DNA from: Candidatus Latescibacterota bacterium
GTDB lineage: Bacteria; Latescibacterota; UBA2968; UBA8231
Assembly (NCBI GenBank): GCA_022820485.1
Contig: JAJEFJ010000060.1
Span: 1 to 64,000, forward strand
Direction: 5' to 3'
Length of the DNA stretch: 64,000 nucleotides
Both the position numbers and the translations under genes were made by a program. Of the stretch, positions 17,330-26,352 are shown piece after piece. How positions within the stretch are numbered: position 1 is the first letter of the stretch; every line of letters begins with the position of its first letter. Below the pieces are notes generated by a model. It saw only the letters and a program-made list of their open reading frames with translations, did not search any database and was not told the DNA's origin.

Positions 17330-18901
17330 TTACACCTTGCGCTCGGCAGGTCCCAAGTCAGGATCGACATATGCGCGGTGGAAATTTCTGCCCTTGAGGT
17401 ATTTAGTTTCCAACTCGACATCGGTCAGGGTGCAGAAGGGATCGGCCAAATCCGCGTCGCGCTCCAACAGCGTCACTTCAATGCGGTTTTTGCCCCGCAC
17501 CGGCCAGTGCGCCGCGTCCAATTTGAAAATGTGCCAGTACCCGCCCATCACCCGATAGCGCGGGCCGTCCATTTTGTAGAGCGAATTGATCTTGCGCCGC
17601 AGATCGTCGGGCAAAATCTGGCCGTTGAGCGCAAATTGAATGCGATCAGTCTCGACATTGCCGTGGATGCGGAAGCGCAGCAAAACTTCGTGGACGCGGT
17701 TGGCCTCCCCCCATTTTTGCAGGTCGTCGGCAATGGTCAATTCCAATTCGACGGGTTGGTCCAGATCCAATTGACGCGGTAGCGGATTGGGCCGACTGAC
17801 CGCAGGGCCGTCTTGGGTGGCAGTGGACAGGAAGTAGTATTTGTCCTTGGCCGCCATAATGCTGGGGTAGGGCAGTTCCCTGAGCTTTTCGTAAAAGGAC
17901 GCCTCGTACGGCCACAAGTGGAACCACTCGGAGACGTACAGGCCGTCAACACCTTGATCCCAAAAATTGCAGGCCGCGGCCCGCAGCATGGACAAGGGTG
18001 CGTCGAGCAGACGGTCGGAAAAAACCATGCCGTTTAGGGGGGCCAATAGGCGGCAGGGCGTCCCTTGGGTGAGGCCGAGGAATTCGGCGAAGTCGGCCTG
18101 CATTTTCAGGCGGTAGTTCTCGCCGAAGTTTTCCGCGACGATCACATCGACTAGACCCCGTTTGACCCATTCTTCGGGGTCGAGTCCGGCGCGGGCGCAA
18201 TCTTCCAAGCGGTCGGGAATATGCACTACCAGCTCTTTGTCGGTGCCGCTGTGTTTGACTGCTTCGTGGACGCGGCCGATCCAGTCGGTCATCAGGGTAC
18301 GGCCAGCGTCGATTTCGTCGGGGTGGAAGAAATAGGGCATTTGGTTGAGCTGTAGTTCAAAGCCGTCGGATGGATACTCGCCCATCACTTCTTCGACAAT
18401 GGCAAAGCGCTCGTCGCGGACCTCTGGGTGCTTGAAGTCGAGGCCGTCCAAGCCGGGGTAGTCCGGGTCGAGATCGCCAGCCGCGCCAATTTCGAGGTGC
18501 TGGTTCTCAATGCGGAAATTGGAGCAGCGCGTCGAGGCGTGGTCAACGCCGCCGCGCTGGACGATCAGGAGGGGATAAACCTGAATGCCCAACTCGTGGG
18601 CTCGGTCGCAGACCAAGCGCAAGGGGTCGTGGCCGGCGTCGATGAGGGACTTGGCGTTTTGCCAAGCGCGGCGAAAGACGTAGTGATCCCAGACTTCGAC
18701 GTTGTGCCCCATCAACTCGCTGGCCCGAGTGTCGTGCAGCATGGTGCGGCCCTCGCCCAAGCAGAAGGCGATGGCTTCGACCGTGGTGCCGGCCAATTCA
18801 TCGACCAAGGCGACGTATTCCTCGGGGGCCATGGGCGGCTCGTAGCGGTAGATGTGGGGATGCCGACCGTCGTGGTAGTACATGATTTTGGGTTGGTCCA
18901 T
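17330..18901 (-). CDS. TIM-barrel glycoside-hydrolase-like protein, paralog 2
   Basis: The 523-residue protein is clearly paralogous to the gene at 46928-48505: both open with a DGRHPxIYxYEPPM block and share GFELQLNQMPYFFHPDEI-like and GVDGLYVSEWF-like segments, ending with a beta-rich domain containing LLERDADL. The barrel likely spans residues 1-380 and the beta domain 390-523. It may hydrolyse a glycoside, but I cannot assign catalytic acids with certainty. ATG 18901 is chosen for the AAAGGA upstream and the match to the paralog's start; a longer frame to 18985 has no support. No signal peptide is seen. Confidence 0.75.
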   Translation of the reverse strand: MDQPKIMYYHDGRHPHIYRYEPPMAPEEYVALVDELAGTTVEAIAFCLGEGRTMLHDTRASELMGHNVEVWDHYVFRRAWQNAKSLIDAGHDPLRLVCDRAHELGIQVYPLLIVQRGGVDHASTRCSNFRIENQHLEIGAAGDLDPDYPGLDGLDFKHPEVRDERFAIVEEVMGEYPSDGFELQLNQMPYFFHPDEIDAGRTLMTDWIGRVHEAVKHSGTDKELVVHIPDRLEDCARAGLDPEEWVKRGLVDVIVAENFGENYRLKMQADFAEFLGLTQGTPCRLLAPLNGMVFSDRLLDAPLSMLRAAACNFWDQGVDGLYVSEWFHLWPYEASFYEKLRELPYPSIMAAKDKYYFLSTATQDGPAVSRPNPLPRQLDLDQPVELELTIADDLQKWGEANRVHEVLLRFRIHGNVETDRIQFALNGQILPDDLRRKINSLYKMDGPRYRVMGGYWHIFKLDAAHWPVRGKNRIEVTLLERDADLADPFCTLTDVELETKYLKGRNFHRAYVDPDLGPAERKV

Positions 18902-19239
18902 GGCGCGATCCTTTTCATTTTTGATGTCCTGCCTCGCGCAAAAAAGCGGAGGCTGCTCCCTCAATGGATATCCACGTCCAAGCACATAGTTGGAATCGGG
19001 CCTAAAATTGGGCGATTGGCCGCCGGAGACAAGCTGGATGGAGAGAGCGGTCTATTCGCTACCAGTGCGGCTGCAACCAAGAAACGCGGTGTTTGACTTT
19101 CTGCGCGAAAATATCTTGAATACCGGATTGCCCTCAGCGCACTAGATGCTCTGCGGACAATGAGTAGCCTGCGTGGTTGCCCAACACTTAGGAACTATCG
19201 CACCAAAAAAGCTAGCTCAGAAAAGGAGGATCGAATCCC
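18902..19239. other. Divergent intergenic region
   Basis: The gap of 338 bases lies between the minus-strand paralog 2 and the plus-strand methyltransferase. It must hold their promoters, but I see no convincing -35/-10 pair, repeat, hairpin or RNA gene. AAGGAGG at about 19223-19229 is the ribosome site of the methyltransferase. Confidence 0.4.
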
Positions 19240-20079
19240 ATGAGCGAATCAAAGAGCGATGCAACATATACGATGGGACGCACCCAAGGGGAGGAAGAGC
19301 GTCTAATTCAGCAGTCGCAACTGTACGACGCTGTGACGCGGCGCTTTTTCAAAGAGGCGGGCATCAGCAGCGGGATGAAGGTGCTCGACATTGGCAGCGG
19401 CCCTGGAGATGTGGCCCTGACAGCCGCCGAGTTGGTCGGTCCAGAAGGGGCTGTCGTGGGCGTGGATGTAAATCCGGAGATTCTCGAAACGGCGCGGGCA
19501 CGGGCGCAGGCGGCTGGGTTCACCAACGTCGAGTTTGTCGCGGGGGACGCTCGGACCTTGGAGTTGGGGAATGATTTCGACGCCATAACTGGTCGGCTGG
19601 TCCTCATGTACATGGCCGATCCCGCCGACGCCTTGAAACAACTAGCGACCCGTCTGCGTCGAGGAGGGATCGTGGCCTTTCAGGAGGCTGATTTCACCCC
19701 CTATCAGCAGATGCCTCATTCTCCAGATACGCCCCTCGCAAACGAGTTGATCGGTTGGGTCCTCAAAGTATTCGAGCGTTCTGGAGCGCATATCGACATG
19801 GGCTTCGGCCTGTACCGCGCTTTCGTCGAGGCGGGCCTACCCGAGCCGTACATGCATTGCGAGTATCCAGTCGGCGGACCGGATGGTTGGGCCGGATACT
19901 CATATGCTGCCAACAGCTTGCGCAGCGTGCTCCCACTCCTCGAACAGTACGGAATCACCACCGCGGAAGAACTTGACGTGGATACCCTAGCCGAGCGGAT
20001 TCGACAAGAGGTGATCGCGTCAAAACGCCCAATCCGCCTAGTGCCCCATGTAACCGCTTGGGCACAGCTTGCGAGCTAA
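19240..20079 (+). CDS. Class I SAM-dependent methyltransferase
   Basis: The 279-residue protein has the Rossmann methyltransferase fold: motif I VLDIGSGPGD (about residues 48-57), an acidic end of strand 2 in VVGVDVNP, motif II region FVAGDAR, and GRLVLMYMADP at motif III. It is close in type to UbiE/COQ5-like small-molecule methyltransferases. The acceptor is unknown. ATG 19240 follows a full AAGGAGG ten bases upstream. Only three bases separate it from the first Gfo/Idh gene, so the two are probably co-transcribed and co-translated. Confidence 0.9.
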   Translation: MSESKSDATYTMGRTQGEEERLIQQSQLYDAVTRRFFKEAGISSGMKVLDIGSGPGDVALTAAELVGPEGAVVGVDVNPEILETARARAQAAGFTNVEFVAGDARTLELGNDFDAITGRLVLMYMADPADALKQLATRLRRGGIVAFQEADFTPYQQMPHSPDTPLANELIGWVLKVFERSGAHIDMGFGLYRAFVEAGLPEPYMHCEYPVGGPDGWAGYSYAANSLRSVLPLLEQYGITTAEELDVDTLAERIRQEVIASKRPIRLVPHVTAWAQLAS

Positions 20080-20082
20080 ACC

Positions 20083-21159
20083 ATGAGCAAGTGGAAAATC
20101 GCCGGGATCAACTTCGACCATCTGCACATGGGCGACAATTTGCGCATGGCCTTTGAGCACCCAGACGTCGAAATCGTCGGCATCTGCGACGAGCAGCCCG
20201 AGCGCATGAAACAGGCGTGTGAGGATTTCGCCATCCCAGCCGACCGGGTTTTCACCGACTACCGGGAATGTCTGGAAAAGACCCAGCCGGACATCGTCCT
20301 TTTGTGTCCGGCTACCGCTGAACACGGAGAGTGGACCGAAAAGGTCGCGCCCTTTGGCGTGCATATCATCATGGAAAAACCCTTCGCCGCCACCCTCGCC
20401 GAAGCGGACCAGATGCAGTGGGCCATGGAGGGGACGGGCAAACTGTTGGCGATCAACTGGCCGCTGGCTTGGTATCCGCCGCACCGCACGGCGCGGCGGC
20501 TCATTGCCGCAGGCGAGATCGGCGAGGTGATCGAAGTCCACTACTACGACGGCAACCGAGGGCCGCTGTGGCACCTCGCCGACAAAGTGGAGCGCACCGC
20601 AGATGTCGTCGAGCGGGAAAAGCCCACGAGTTGGTTTTACAAAAAGGCGGCGGGCGGCGGCTCCCTGCTGGACTACCTAGGCTACGGCACCACATTGGGC
20701 ACCTGGTACATGGACGGCCGGGCACCGATTGAAGTGACGGCCACCGTAGATCAGCCCCAAGGACTCGAAGTAGATGAACACTGCATTGCGGTAGCGCGCT
20801 ACGAGCGGGGCCTGTCGAAATTCGAGACGCGCTGGGGCACCTTTACCGATCCTTGGACCCTGCAACCCCAGCCCAAGTGTGGCTTCGCGATCGTTGGCAG
20901 CGAGGGCACGATTAGTTCCTATGACTACGAGGAGGTGATCCGCGTGCAGACGCGGGCGCAGCCAGCGACCGAGGAACGGCCAGTAGATGTGCTCGAACCG
21001 CCGTTTCAGAATCCCGTCCAGTACGTTATTCACTGCATCGAAGAGGACCGATCCATTGAGGGGCCGCTCTCGCCGGCACTGTGCCGTATCGGCCAACAGA
21101 TTGTCGATACGGCCTACCAAAGCGCCGCGCAGAAGCGCACATTGCCTCTGATTCAATAG
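20083..21159 (+). CDS. Gfo/Idh/MocA-family oxidoreductase 1
   Basis: The 358-residue protein resembles NAD(P)-dependent sugar or inositol dehydrogenases. The catalytic-strand motif IIMEKPFAA (about residue 100) and the C-terminal alpha/beta domain are present. The nucleotide-binding loop is odd: IAGINFDHLHMGDN, without the expected GxGxxG, so cofactor binding may be altered. ATG 20083 follows the methyltransferase stop by three bases, and the next Gfo/Idh gene starts two bases after this one ends. It is likely a catabolic enzyme for a sugar derivative. Confidence 0.88.
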   Translation: MSKWKIAGINFDHLHMGDNLRMAFEHPDVEIVGICDEQPERMKQACEDFAIPADRVFTDYRECLEKTQPDIVLLCPATAEHGEWTEKVAPFGVHIIMEKPFAATLAEADQMQWAMEGTGKLLAINWPLAWYPPHRTARRLIAAGEIGEVIEVHYYDGNRGPLWHLADKVERTADVVEREKPTSWFYKKAAGGGSLLDYLGYGTTLGTWYMDGRAPIEVTATVDQPQGLEVDEHCIAVARYERGLSKFETRWGTFTDPWTLQPQPKCGFAIVGSEGTISSYDYEEVIRVQTRAQPATEERPVDVLEPPFQNPVQYVIHCIEEDRSIEGPLSPALCRIGQQIVDTAYQSAAQKRTLPLIQ

Positions 21160-21161
21160 CT

Positions 21162-22280
21162 ATGGCAGAAAGCCAAGACAGCGGCTATGGCCGAGGCAAA
21201 ACCGGGTCGGAGGCCGAAGTACCAGCCCCGGACTTGCCCTACCAGCCGCGAGATCCAGCGGCCTATCGTCCGCAGATCGGCCTGATCGGCTGCGGCGGCA
21301 TCTCCGAGATGCACTTGCGGGCCTATAAAAACGCCGACTATGAGGTCGCAGCCCTGTGCAGCCGCGATCGGGGACGCGTCGAGCAGCGGCAGCGGGAGTT
21401 CTACCCCGAGGCCGATACGTACCTCGACTATCGGGATCTGCTCGCCCGCGACGATATCGAGGTGGTGGACGTTACGCCCCATCCGCAGGAGCGGCTGCCG
21501 ATTCTCGAAGCGGCCATTGACGCGGGCAAACACGTCCTCAGCCAGAAGCCTTTTGTGCTCGACTTGGATGTGGGCGAGGCGCTCATTGCCCGGGCCGAGC
21601 GGTGCGGCGTACAACTGGCTGTCAACCAGAATGGCCGCTGGGCACCGCATTTTAGCTACATGCGCCACGCTGTGGCTGCTGGCTTGGTCGGCCAAGTGCA
21701 GAGCGTCGAGTTCGCCGTGCATTGGGATCACAACTGGATCGCTGGTTCTGCTTTTGACGCGGTGGAAGATCTGATACTCTACGATTTTGGGATGCACTGG
21801 TTCGATATGGCGACGGTGCTCTTAGGCGACGAGACGCCGCAAAAGGTCCACGCCTCGGCTCGACACGCAGCCGGTCAGGAGGCCAAGCCGCCGCTTTTGG
21901 CTCAGGCGGCGATTGAGTGCGCGGGCGCGCAAGCGACGATTTTCTTTGATGGCAACACTCGCCAAGGGCAACAGGACCGCACGTATCTGGTCGGCACGGA
22001 GGGCACAATAGGGGCCAGCGGCGTGGATCTGACGGCGCAGGAAGTCGTTTTGTACACCACAGCGGGCGTGGCTCGGCCGCAGCTTGTGGGGACGTGGTTT
22101 GAGCAGGGGTTTCACGGGACCATGGCCGAACTGCTCTGCGCTGTCGAAGAGGGCCGCGAGCCTAGTAACAGCGCCCGTGCTAATCTGGCGAGTTTGGCAC
22201 TGTGTTTTGCGTCCGTGGCGAGCGCTCACCGTGGCGAGCCGGTAGTGCCAGGATCAGTGCGGCGATTGCCTAGCCATTAA
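21162..22280 (+). CDS. Gfo/Idh/MocA-family oxidoreductase 2
   Basis: This 372-residue oxidoreductase has an intact dinucleotide motif, IGLIGCGGISEMH (about residues 41-53), and the variant catalytic motif VLSQKPFVLD in place of EKP. The N-terminal 35 residues before the Rossmann strand are hydrophilic and not typical. ATG 21162 is chosen because it starts just after the previous stop; an upstream frame from 21081 overlaps the neighbour and is a shadow. The pair of unlike Gfo/Idh enzymes suggests successive or reversible oxidation steps on one carbohydrate, which is inference. Confidence 0.88.
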   Translation: MAESQDSGYGRGKTGSEAEVPAPDLPYQPRDPAAYRPQIGLIGCGGISEMHLRAYKNADYEVAALCSRDRGRVEQRQREFYPEADTYLDYRDLLARDDIEVVDVTPHPQERLPILEAAIDAGKHVLSQKPFVLDLDVGEALIARAERCGVQLAVNQNGRWAPHFSYMRHAVAAGLVGQVQSVEFAVHWDHNWIAGSAFDAVEDLILYDFGMHWFDMATVLLGDETPQKVHASARHAAGQEAKPPLLAQAAIECAGAQATIFFDGNTRQGQQDRTYLVGTEGTIGASGVDLTAQEVVLYTTAGVARPQLVGTWFEQGFHGTMAELLCAVEEGREPSNSARANLASLALCFASVASAHRGEPVVPGSVRRLPSH

Positions 22281-22328
22281 GCTGCCTACAACTTTGCCGA
22301 TAAACGGCAACCCGCTTGGAGGTTTTCT

Positions 22329-23177
22329 ATGGATACAACCTGCCTGCAATATGCGTTGACCGAGGAGGAGCGCCGCCAATTTGAGGAGGACGGCTTCTTC
22401 ATCGTCCGCGATGTGCTGCCCTTGGATTTGGTAGATAAGCTCATCCCCATCGTCGATCGCCTCGACGCCGAGGCCCGGCTGCAAAAGGGGCTGGAAAAGC
22501 ACCAGATGCACAACTTTTTCGACTTTATCGGCAAAGACGAACTCTTTCTGGAGTTGCTCGACTGGCCAAAGACGTTCGCCAAGGTCTTTGGGATTTTGGG
22601 CTGGCACATTCAGCTCTACCACACGCACTTGATCGTTACTCCGCCGCTAGACGGCGTGGTGCCCGCGCGCAAGCGGCTGGGCTGGCATCAAGACAGCGGG
22701 CGGCTCAACATCGACATGGAGACTGAGCCTCGGCCGAGGGTCTCGCTCAAGGTGGCGTACTTTCTCACGGACTGCACCGAGACCAATCGCGGCAACTTCC
22801 ACGCAGTACCCGGCTCGCACCTGAAAAACAAGCTGGAAATGCCAGCGGACGAGGACTTAGACCCAGTGGGCACAACGCCGATCCAAGTGGCAGCGGGCGA
22901 CGCGGTGTTTTTTGATCGGCGGATCTGGCATGCGGCTGGGCACAACTTTTCGCCCGACGCGCGCAGGGCGCTGTTCTACGGCTATAGCTACCGCTGGTTG
23001 CGGCCGCGCGACGACATGACGGTGGAGCACTTGATGGACCGCTGCGATCCGATCCGCCAGCAGCTATTAGGTGCTGGTCCTAGCGGCGGGCACGGCTACA
23101 CTTCGCCGAAAGAAGAAGACGTGCCGCTGAAAGCGTGGATTCGCGAGCATTTGGGCGACGAAGCGGTGGTACAGTAA
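22329..23177 (+). CDS. PhyH-family Fe(II)/2-oxoglutarate dioxygenase 3
   Basis: This 282-residue PhyH-family dioxygenase has the iron motif LGWHQDSGRLN (His about 120, Asp about 122), the GSHLKN turn and the distal IWHAAGHNFS segment, followed by an Arg-containing strand (RRALFYGYSYRW). ATG 22329 follows GGAGG. It ends 14 bases before the end of the RNA polymerase-like gene on the other strand. The substrate is unknown; it may act with the two Gfo/Idh genes just upstream. Confidence 0.9.
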   Translation: MDTTCLQYALTEEERRQFEEDGFFIVRDVLPLDLVDKLIPIVDRLDAEARLQKGLEKHQMHNFFDFIGKDELFLELLDWPKTFAKVFGILGWHIQLYHTHLIVTPPLDGVVPARKRLGWHQDSGRLNIDMETEPRPRVSLKVAYFLTDCTETNRGNFHAVPGSHLKNKLEMPADEDLDPVGTTPIQVAAGDAVFFDRRIWHAAGHNFSPDARRALFYGYSYRWLRPRDDMTVEHLMDRCDPIRQQLLGAGPSGGHGYTSPKEEDVPLKAWIREHLGDEAVVQ

Positions 23178-23190
23178 CATTGATTGAGAC

Positions 23191-26100
23191 CTAGTCCGCT
23201 GGTAGCCCTGCAAAGAGCCGGCTGAACAGGCTGGTCAGCGGCTCGGTCTCGCCGCGCTCAGCCGCCCTCGCAAAGACTACGCCCGGCTGCGCGGCCCTGG
23301 CGGCTCGGCCCAAAACGTGGTAATCGGCACGGACGGGCTGTAGGGCCGCTTCCTGCGCCTCAATCCAGCGCTGGTTGGCGGCGGCCAGACCCCACCATAA
23401 GGCACGCGGGGCCCGCACCTTGGTTTCCTCTACCGACAGGCCGTCGCGCCAACAACCGCGCTGGGCGAATAGACTGCCATCTTCCCGATAGAGCAGGCCG
23501 CCGCCCACGTATTGGATCAACTGCTGTTGGTTGCCCCGCGCCCCCGACAGCGACAACAAGGCCAAAGGCCCCAAGTCGTTGTCGTCGAAATCGGCCTGCT
23601 GGTAGAAAGCCGCCACCAACTCGTCGCTGTACATTTGCCACTCGTCCCAATTGACCTCTTTGGGTTGCTCAGGCCACTCCTTGCTCGAACCGAGGAAGGG
23701 ATTGAAGGAGGCCCCCGACTGCTTGCAGACCGCAAAGCCGCGCCGCGTCAACTGGTCGAGTACCTCCAGCGCTCGCTGCAAGCCCTCGCGTTGCAGCACC
23801 TGAGCTAGCAAGCGGTTGAGGTCGTGCTTGACGAACAGCCGGCTGCCATCCACGGCCACTCCGGTCAGCCGCTCCACTTCGGCGCGGCCTTCCTCCGTGC
23901 GGCAAAGCTGCGCCAAGCCCCATATCGTGCCGTGGTAGTTGTCGGCCACGTAGCGCCATATATCTGCATCGCGCTGTATGTGCCCGGCCACCGACAGCGC
24001 AGTCTCGGCTTCGGTCTGGGCTTCCTCAGTGAGGGGCAAAAACACCTCGATCTGATCGCCGTCGAAATCTAGCTCCATCAGTCGGCAAACGCGCGGATGG
24101 ACGCGCACGGCGGCCTCGGCCAAACGCTGCGGACGAAAGGCCATCACCGCGGTGGACGCTGGGCCATCGTCAACCAGCACCCGCTGGGCGCTGTACAGCA
24201 GCACCCACGAGCGCTCCATGATCGCGTCCAGAACCTCAGTCGCTCGGGGCGAACGCTGCGCCACTTCCTCGGCGCGACCTATCTCCCGCTCCACCTGAGG
24301 CCCAAACAAAGCCCAAGCCATCTCCTCGGGCAGGCCCACTTGGTCGAGCTCCAACTCAAAACCCGAGACAAGTGCAGCCCGGCCGCTAAACAGCGGTCTA
24401 GCCCGGAAGTGGAGGTGCTCCGGGCGCAACAACGCAGTAAAAAAATCCTCCACCCGTTGGGCCACCTGCGCCACTGCTGGCCCGGTCAGGGCTTCGGGTG
24501 CCTCACTATCGACGATGCGTTGCAAGCGCGTATTGGCTTCGACCAAATCCTCGTAGCAGTCTCGGATCGGGTCGAATTCGGCTCCTGCGGGCAAGGCGAC
24601 GGGAGTTCCCACCGTCCCCACTTGGCGTCCTGGGGCCCACGGGTGCGGCACTGGGCGGGCTAGGGTCAGTTCCTCGGGCTCGGCAAAGGAGAAGCGCAAC
24701 TCCTCGCCCGCCAACTCGGTCCGTATCCCGGCCATACCCAACAACTGCTGCAACAGGGCAAAGCGTGGGGACGGAAGCGGAGACGGGGATATTGGGCCAG
24801 AAGCCAAGCGCTGGCCAAGCCCATCGGCGTCGGGTCGCTCAGCCGCGGCCGTGTTGAACAAAGCGTGGATATTGGCTACGGCTCCGGCCTCGCACAAAGC
24901 TCCGTAGGCCATCATGTCTAGCGCTGGTCCGCCGGCTCCTGCCACCGCAGTTTCCAAGCGCTCTGCCGCGGTGTGGGCCGCCAAGCGGCCCCAGTACACC
25001 CAACCCACGGTACTGCGATAGGGCAGCTTGGCGCCTTTGAGGGTCAGTTGCTCCATGCCGTCTTCGGGCAGTCCCGTCTCGACCAGACGCTCTTTCAACG
25101 CTTTTTCGCTGGGTGCTTGGAAAGGCGGCACCACCGCCGGAGTCCCTTCGGCTTGAGCGAGGCGACCCATGACCGCCTCGCGCTGCTGGCCGAAATTGAG
25201 CCGTGAGACCATACTGGTCGGACTGAAGATGAGTTCTACCGGCGTGCCATCGGGCAACTGCGGCATGTTGGCGTCGGGCAGGATGCGCGTCACCACCCCT
25301 TTGGCACCGTGGCGATTGCTTAGTTTGTCGCCCACCCCCACTGCGGCGGGAAAGTCCATCCGCGCCGCGGCCGACTCACTAATGACTAAGCCATCCTCAA
25401 ACGTGTCCTCGTCCCACATGATGAAGGCGGTCAACAGATTGTAGCCACCCCAAAAGTCGGCGGCCTCCGGCTCGTATCCCGTCTGCACTAGGGCTGGCTC
25501 GGGTTTGTGGCCCTTGGAGGCCAAGCGCTGGTCGTACTGCTGGCGGAACCAACCCGTGGAGTGGATCGGTGCCGCGGTATCGGCGGCGCTCGTCCACTGG
25601 CGCATCATATTGACGCCCATCAGGGCGCGATTGGCATCGTCGTGTTCGAGAAAGGGCACCATGGAAGCTGAAAAACCCAAGATGCTGTCGGGCGTTTCGT
25701 CGATCCGTTCGAGCTTGCCGTCGCGGATGCGGGCACCGCGGGCTACTTCCAGCACTCGGCCGATATTGGGTCCCTCTGGCGTGCAGTAGGGGCACACTAG
25801 GCCGTATTGGCTGTCGGGGAAAACGCCTCGGTCGTCAAAAGGCTCGACGACGGGGATCAAAGTCAGCCGTCGCAGATGAGTATAGCGGTCAAGCCAGTTG
25901 GTCGCTTGGAGGTACTGGGAAGTTGCCTCCAAGTGGAAGTCGCGCATCCAAGCGTCTAAGGGCAGCCAATTCCGCACTAGGTCGTCGTCCCAAGCCAACT
26001 GCTCGGGGGCCATCTCCAACCTCTGGTCAATAAAGTCGTAGAGCTGTTCGCCTACACAGAGAATTCGCGCTTGATCGAGTTCGCGCCGGTCGGGATAGGG

Positions 26101-26352
26101 GACCACGACCCGGTAGTTGCCTTCAATGTGGAAAAGGCCGTCGCGGTCGGGCCGAGGCAAATCTCGGTACTCAACCTCGACCGAGGCATCGCCGAGTCCC
26201 AAGCTCAGTTTAATGGAAAAAGTATAGGAGTCCTGTTGTTCGACCTGATAGTCGGCCAGCGGCAAGCGCTCACCCAAGAGCCGGGGTAGGCGCTGGTGGA
26301 CGAAAAGGTCAAAGGACTCCCTATGCCAAGGTACGTCGAGATTCAATGTCAT
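23191..26352 (-). CDS. Single-chain miniature RNA polymerase (fused beta and beta-prime core)
   Basis: This 1053-residue protein joins reduced RpoB and RpoC cores in the normal beta then beta-prime order. Beta hallmarks: CPYCTPEGPNIG (187-198), HDDANRALMG (237-246), GDKLSNRHGAKGV (341-353) with both conserved Lys, SRLNFGQ (383-389) and a clamp-like AYGALCEAGA (about 482-491). Beta-prime hallmarks: a LYRRVINRNNRLKRL-like segment (about 600-613), FSGRAALV (655-662), GLPEEMAWALF (673-683), the catalytic DFDGDQ (762-767) and LSGARGNQQQ (935-944). It ends about 110 residues after SGARG, so the bridge helix is poorly conserved and the trigger-loop motif is missing. Bacterial beta plus beta-prime total about 2700 residues. 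ATG 26352 follows GGAGGAG and overlaps the sigma stop. It probably transcribes a dedicated gene set. Confidence 0.9.
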   Translation of the reverse strand: MTLNLDVPWHRESFDLFVHQRLPRLLGERLPLADYQVEQQDSYTFSIKLSLGLGDASVEVEYRDLPRPDRDGLFHIEGNYRVVVPYPDRRELDQARILCVGEQLYDFIDQRLEMAPEQLAWDDDLVRNWLPLDAWMRDFHLEATSQYLQATNWLDRYTHLRRLTLIPVVEPFDDRGVFPDSQYGLVCPYCTPEGPNIGRVLEVARGARIRDGKLERIDETPDSILGFSASMVPFLEHDDANRALMGVNMMRQWTSAADTAAPIHSTGWFRQQYDQRLASKGHKPEPALVQTGYEPEAADFWGGYNLLTAFIMWDEDTFEDGLVISESAAARMDFPAAVGVGDKLSNRHGAKGVVTRILPDANMPQLPDGTPVELIFSPTSMVSRLNFGQQREAVMGRLAQAEGTPAVVPPFQAPSEKALKERLVETGLPEDGMEQLTLKGAKLPYRSTVGWVYWGRLAAHTAAERLETAVAGAGGPALDMMAYGALCEAGAVANIHALFNTAAAERPDADGLGQRLASGPISPSPLPSPRFALLQQLLGMAGIRTELAGEELRFSFAEPEELTLARPVPHPWAPGRQVGTVGTPVALPAGAEFDPIRDCYEDLVEANTRLQRIVDSEAPEALTGPAVAQVAQRVEDFFTALLRPEHLHFRARPLFSGRAALVSGFELELDQVGLPEEMAWALFGPQVEREIGRAEEVAQRSPRATEVLDAIMERSWVLLYSAQRVLVDDGPASTAVMAFRPQRLAEAAVRVHPRVCRLMELDFDGDQIEVFLPLTEEAQTEAETALSVAGHIQRDADIWRYVADNYHGTIWGLAQLCRTEEGRAEVERLTGVAVDGSRLFVKHDLNRLLAQVLQREGLQRALEVLDQLTRRGFAVCKQSGASFNPFLGSSKEWPEQPKEVNWDEWQMYSDELVAAFYQQADFDDNDLGPLALLSLSGARGNQQQLIQYVGGGLLYREDGSLFAQRGCWRDGLSVEETKVRAPRALWWGLAAANQRWIEAQEAALQPVRADYHVLGRAARAAQPGVVFARAAERGETEPLTSLFSRLFAGLPAD

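Noticed and set aside
18428..19096. 222-codon plus-strand frame
   Set aside because: It is antisense to the TIM-barrel paralog 2 and shows no coding motif of its own.
23191..26352. RNA polymerase-like gene as a truncated or misassembled rpoB-rpoC
   Set aside because: Beta and beta-prime motifs occur in proper order in one uninterrupted frame with a normal start and a coupled sigma gene, which a broken operon would not give.
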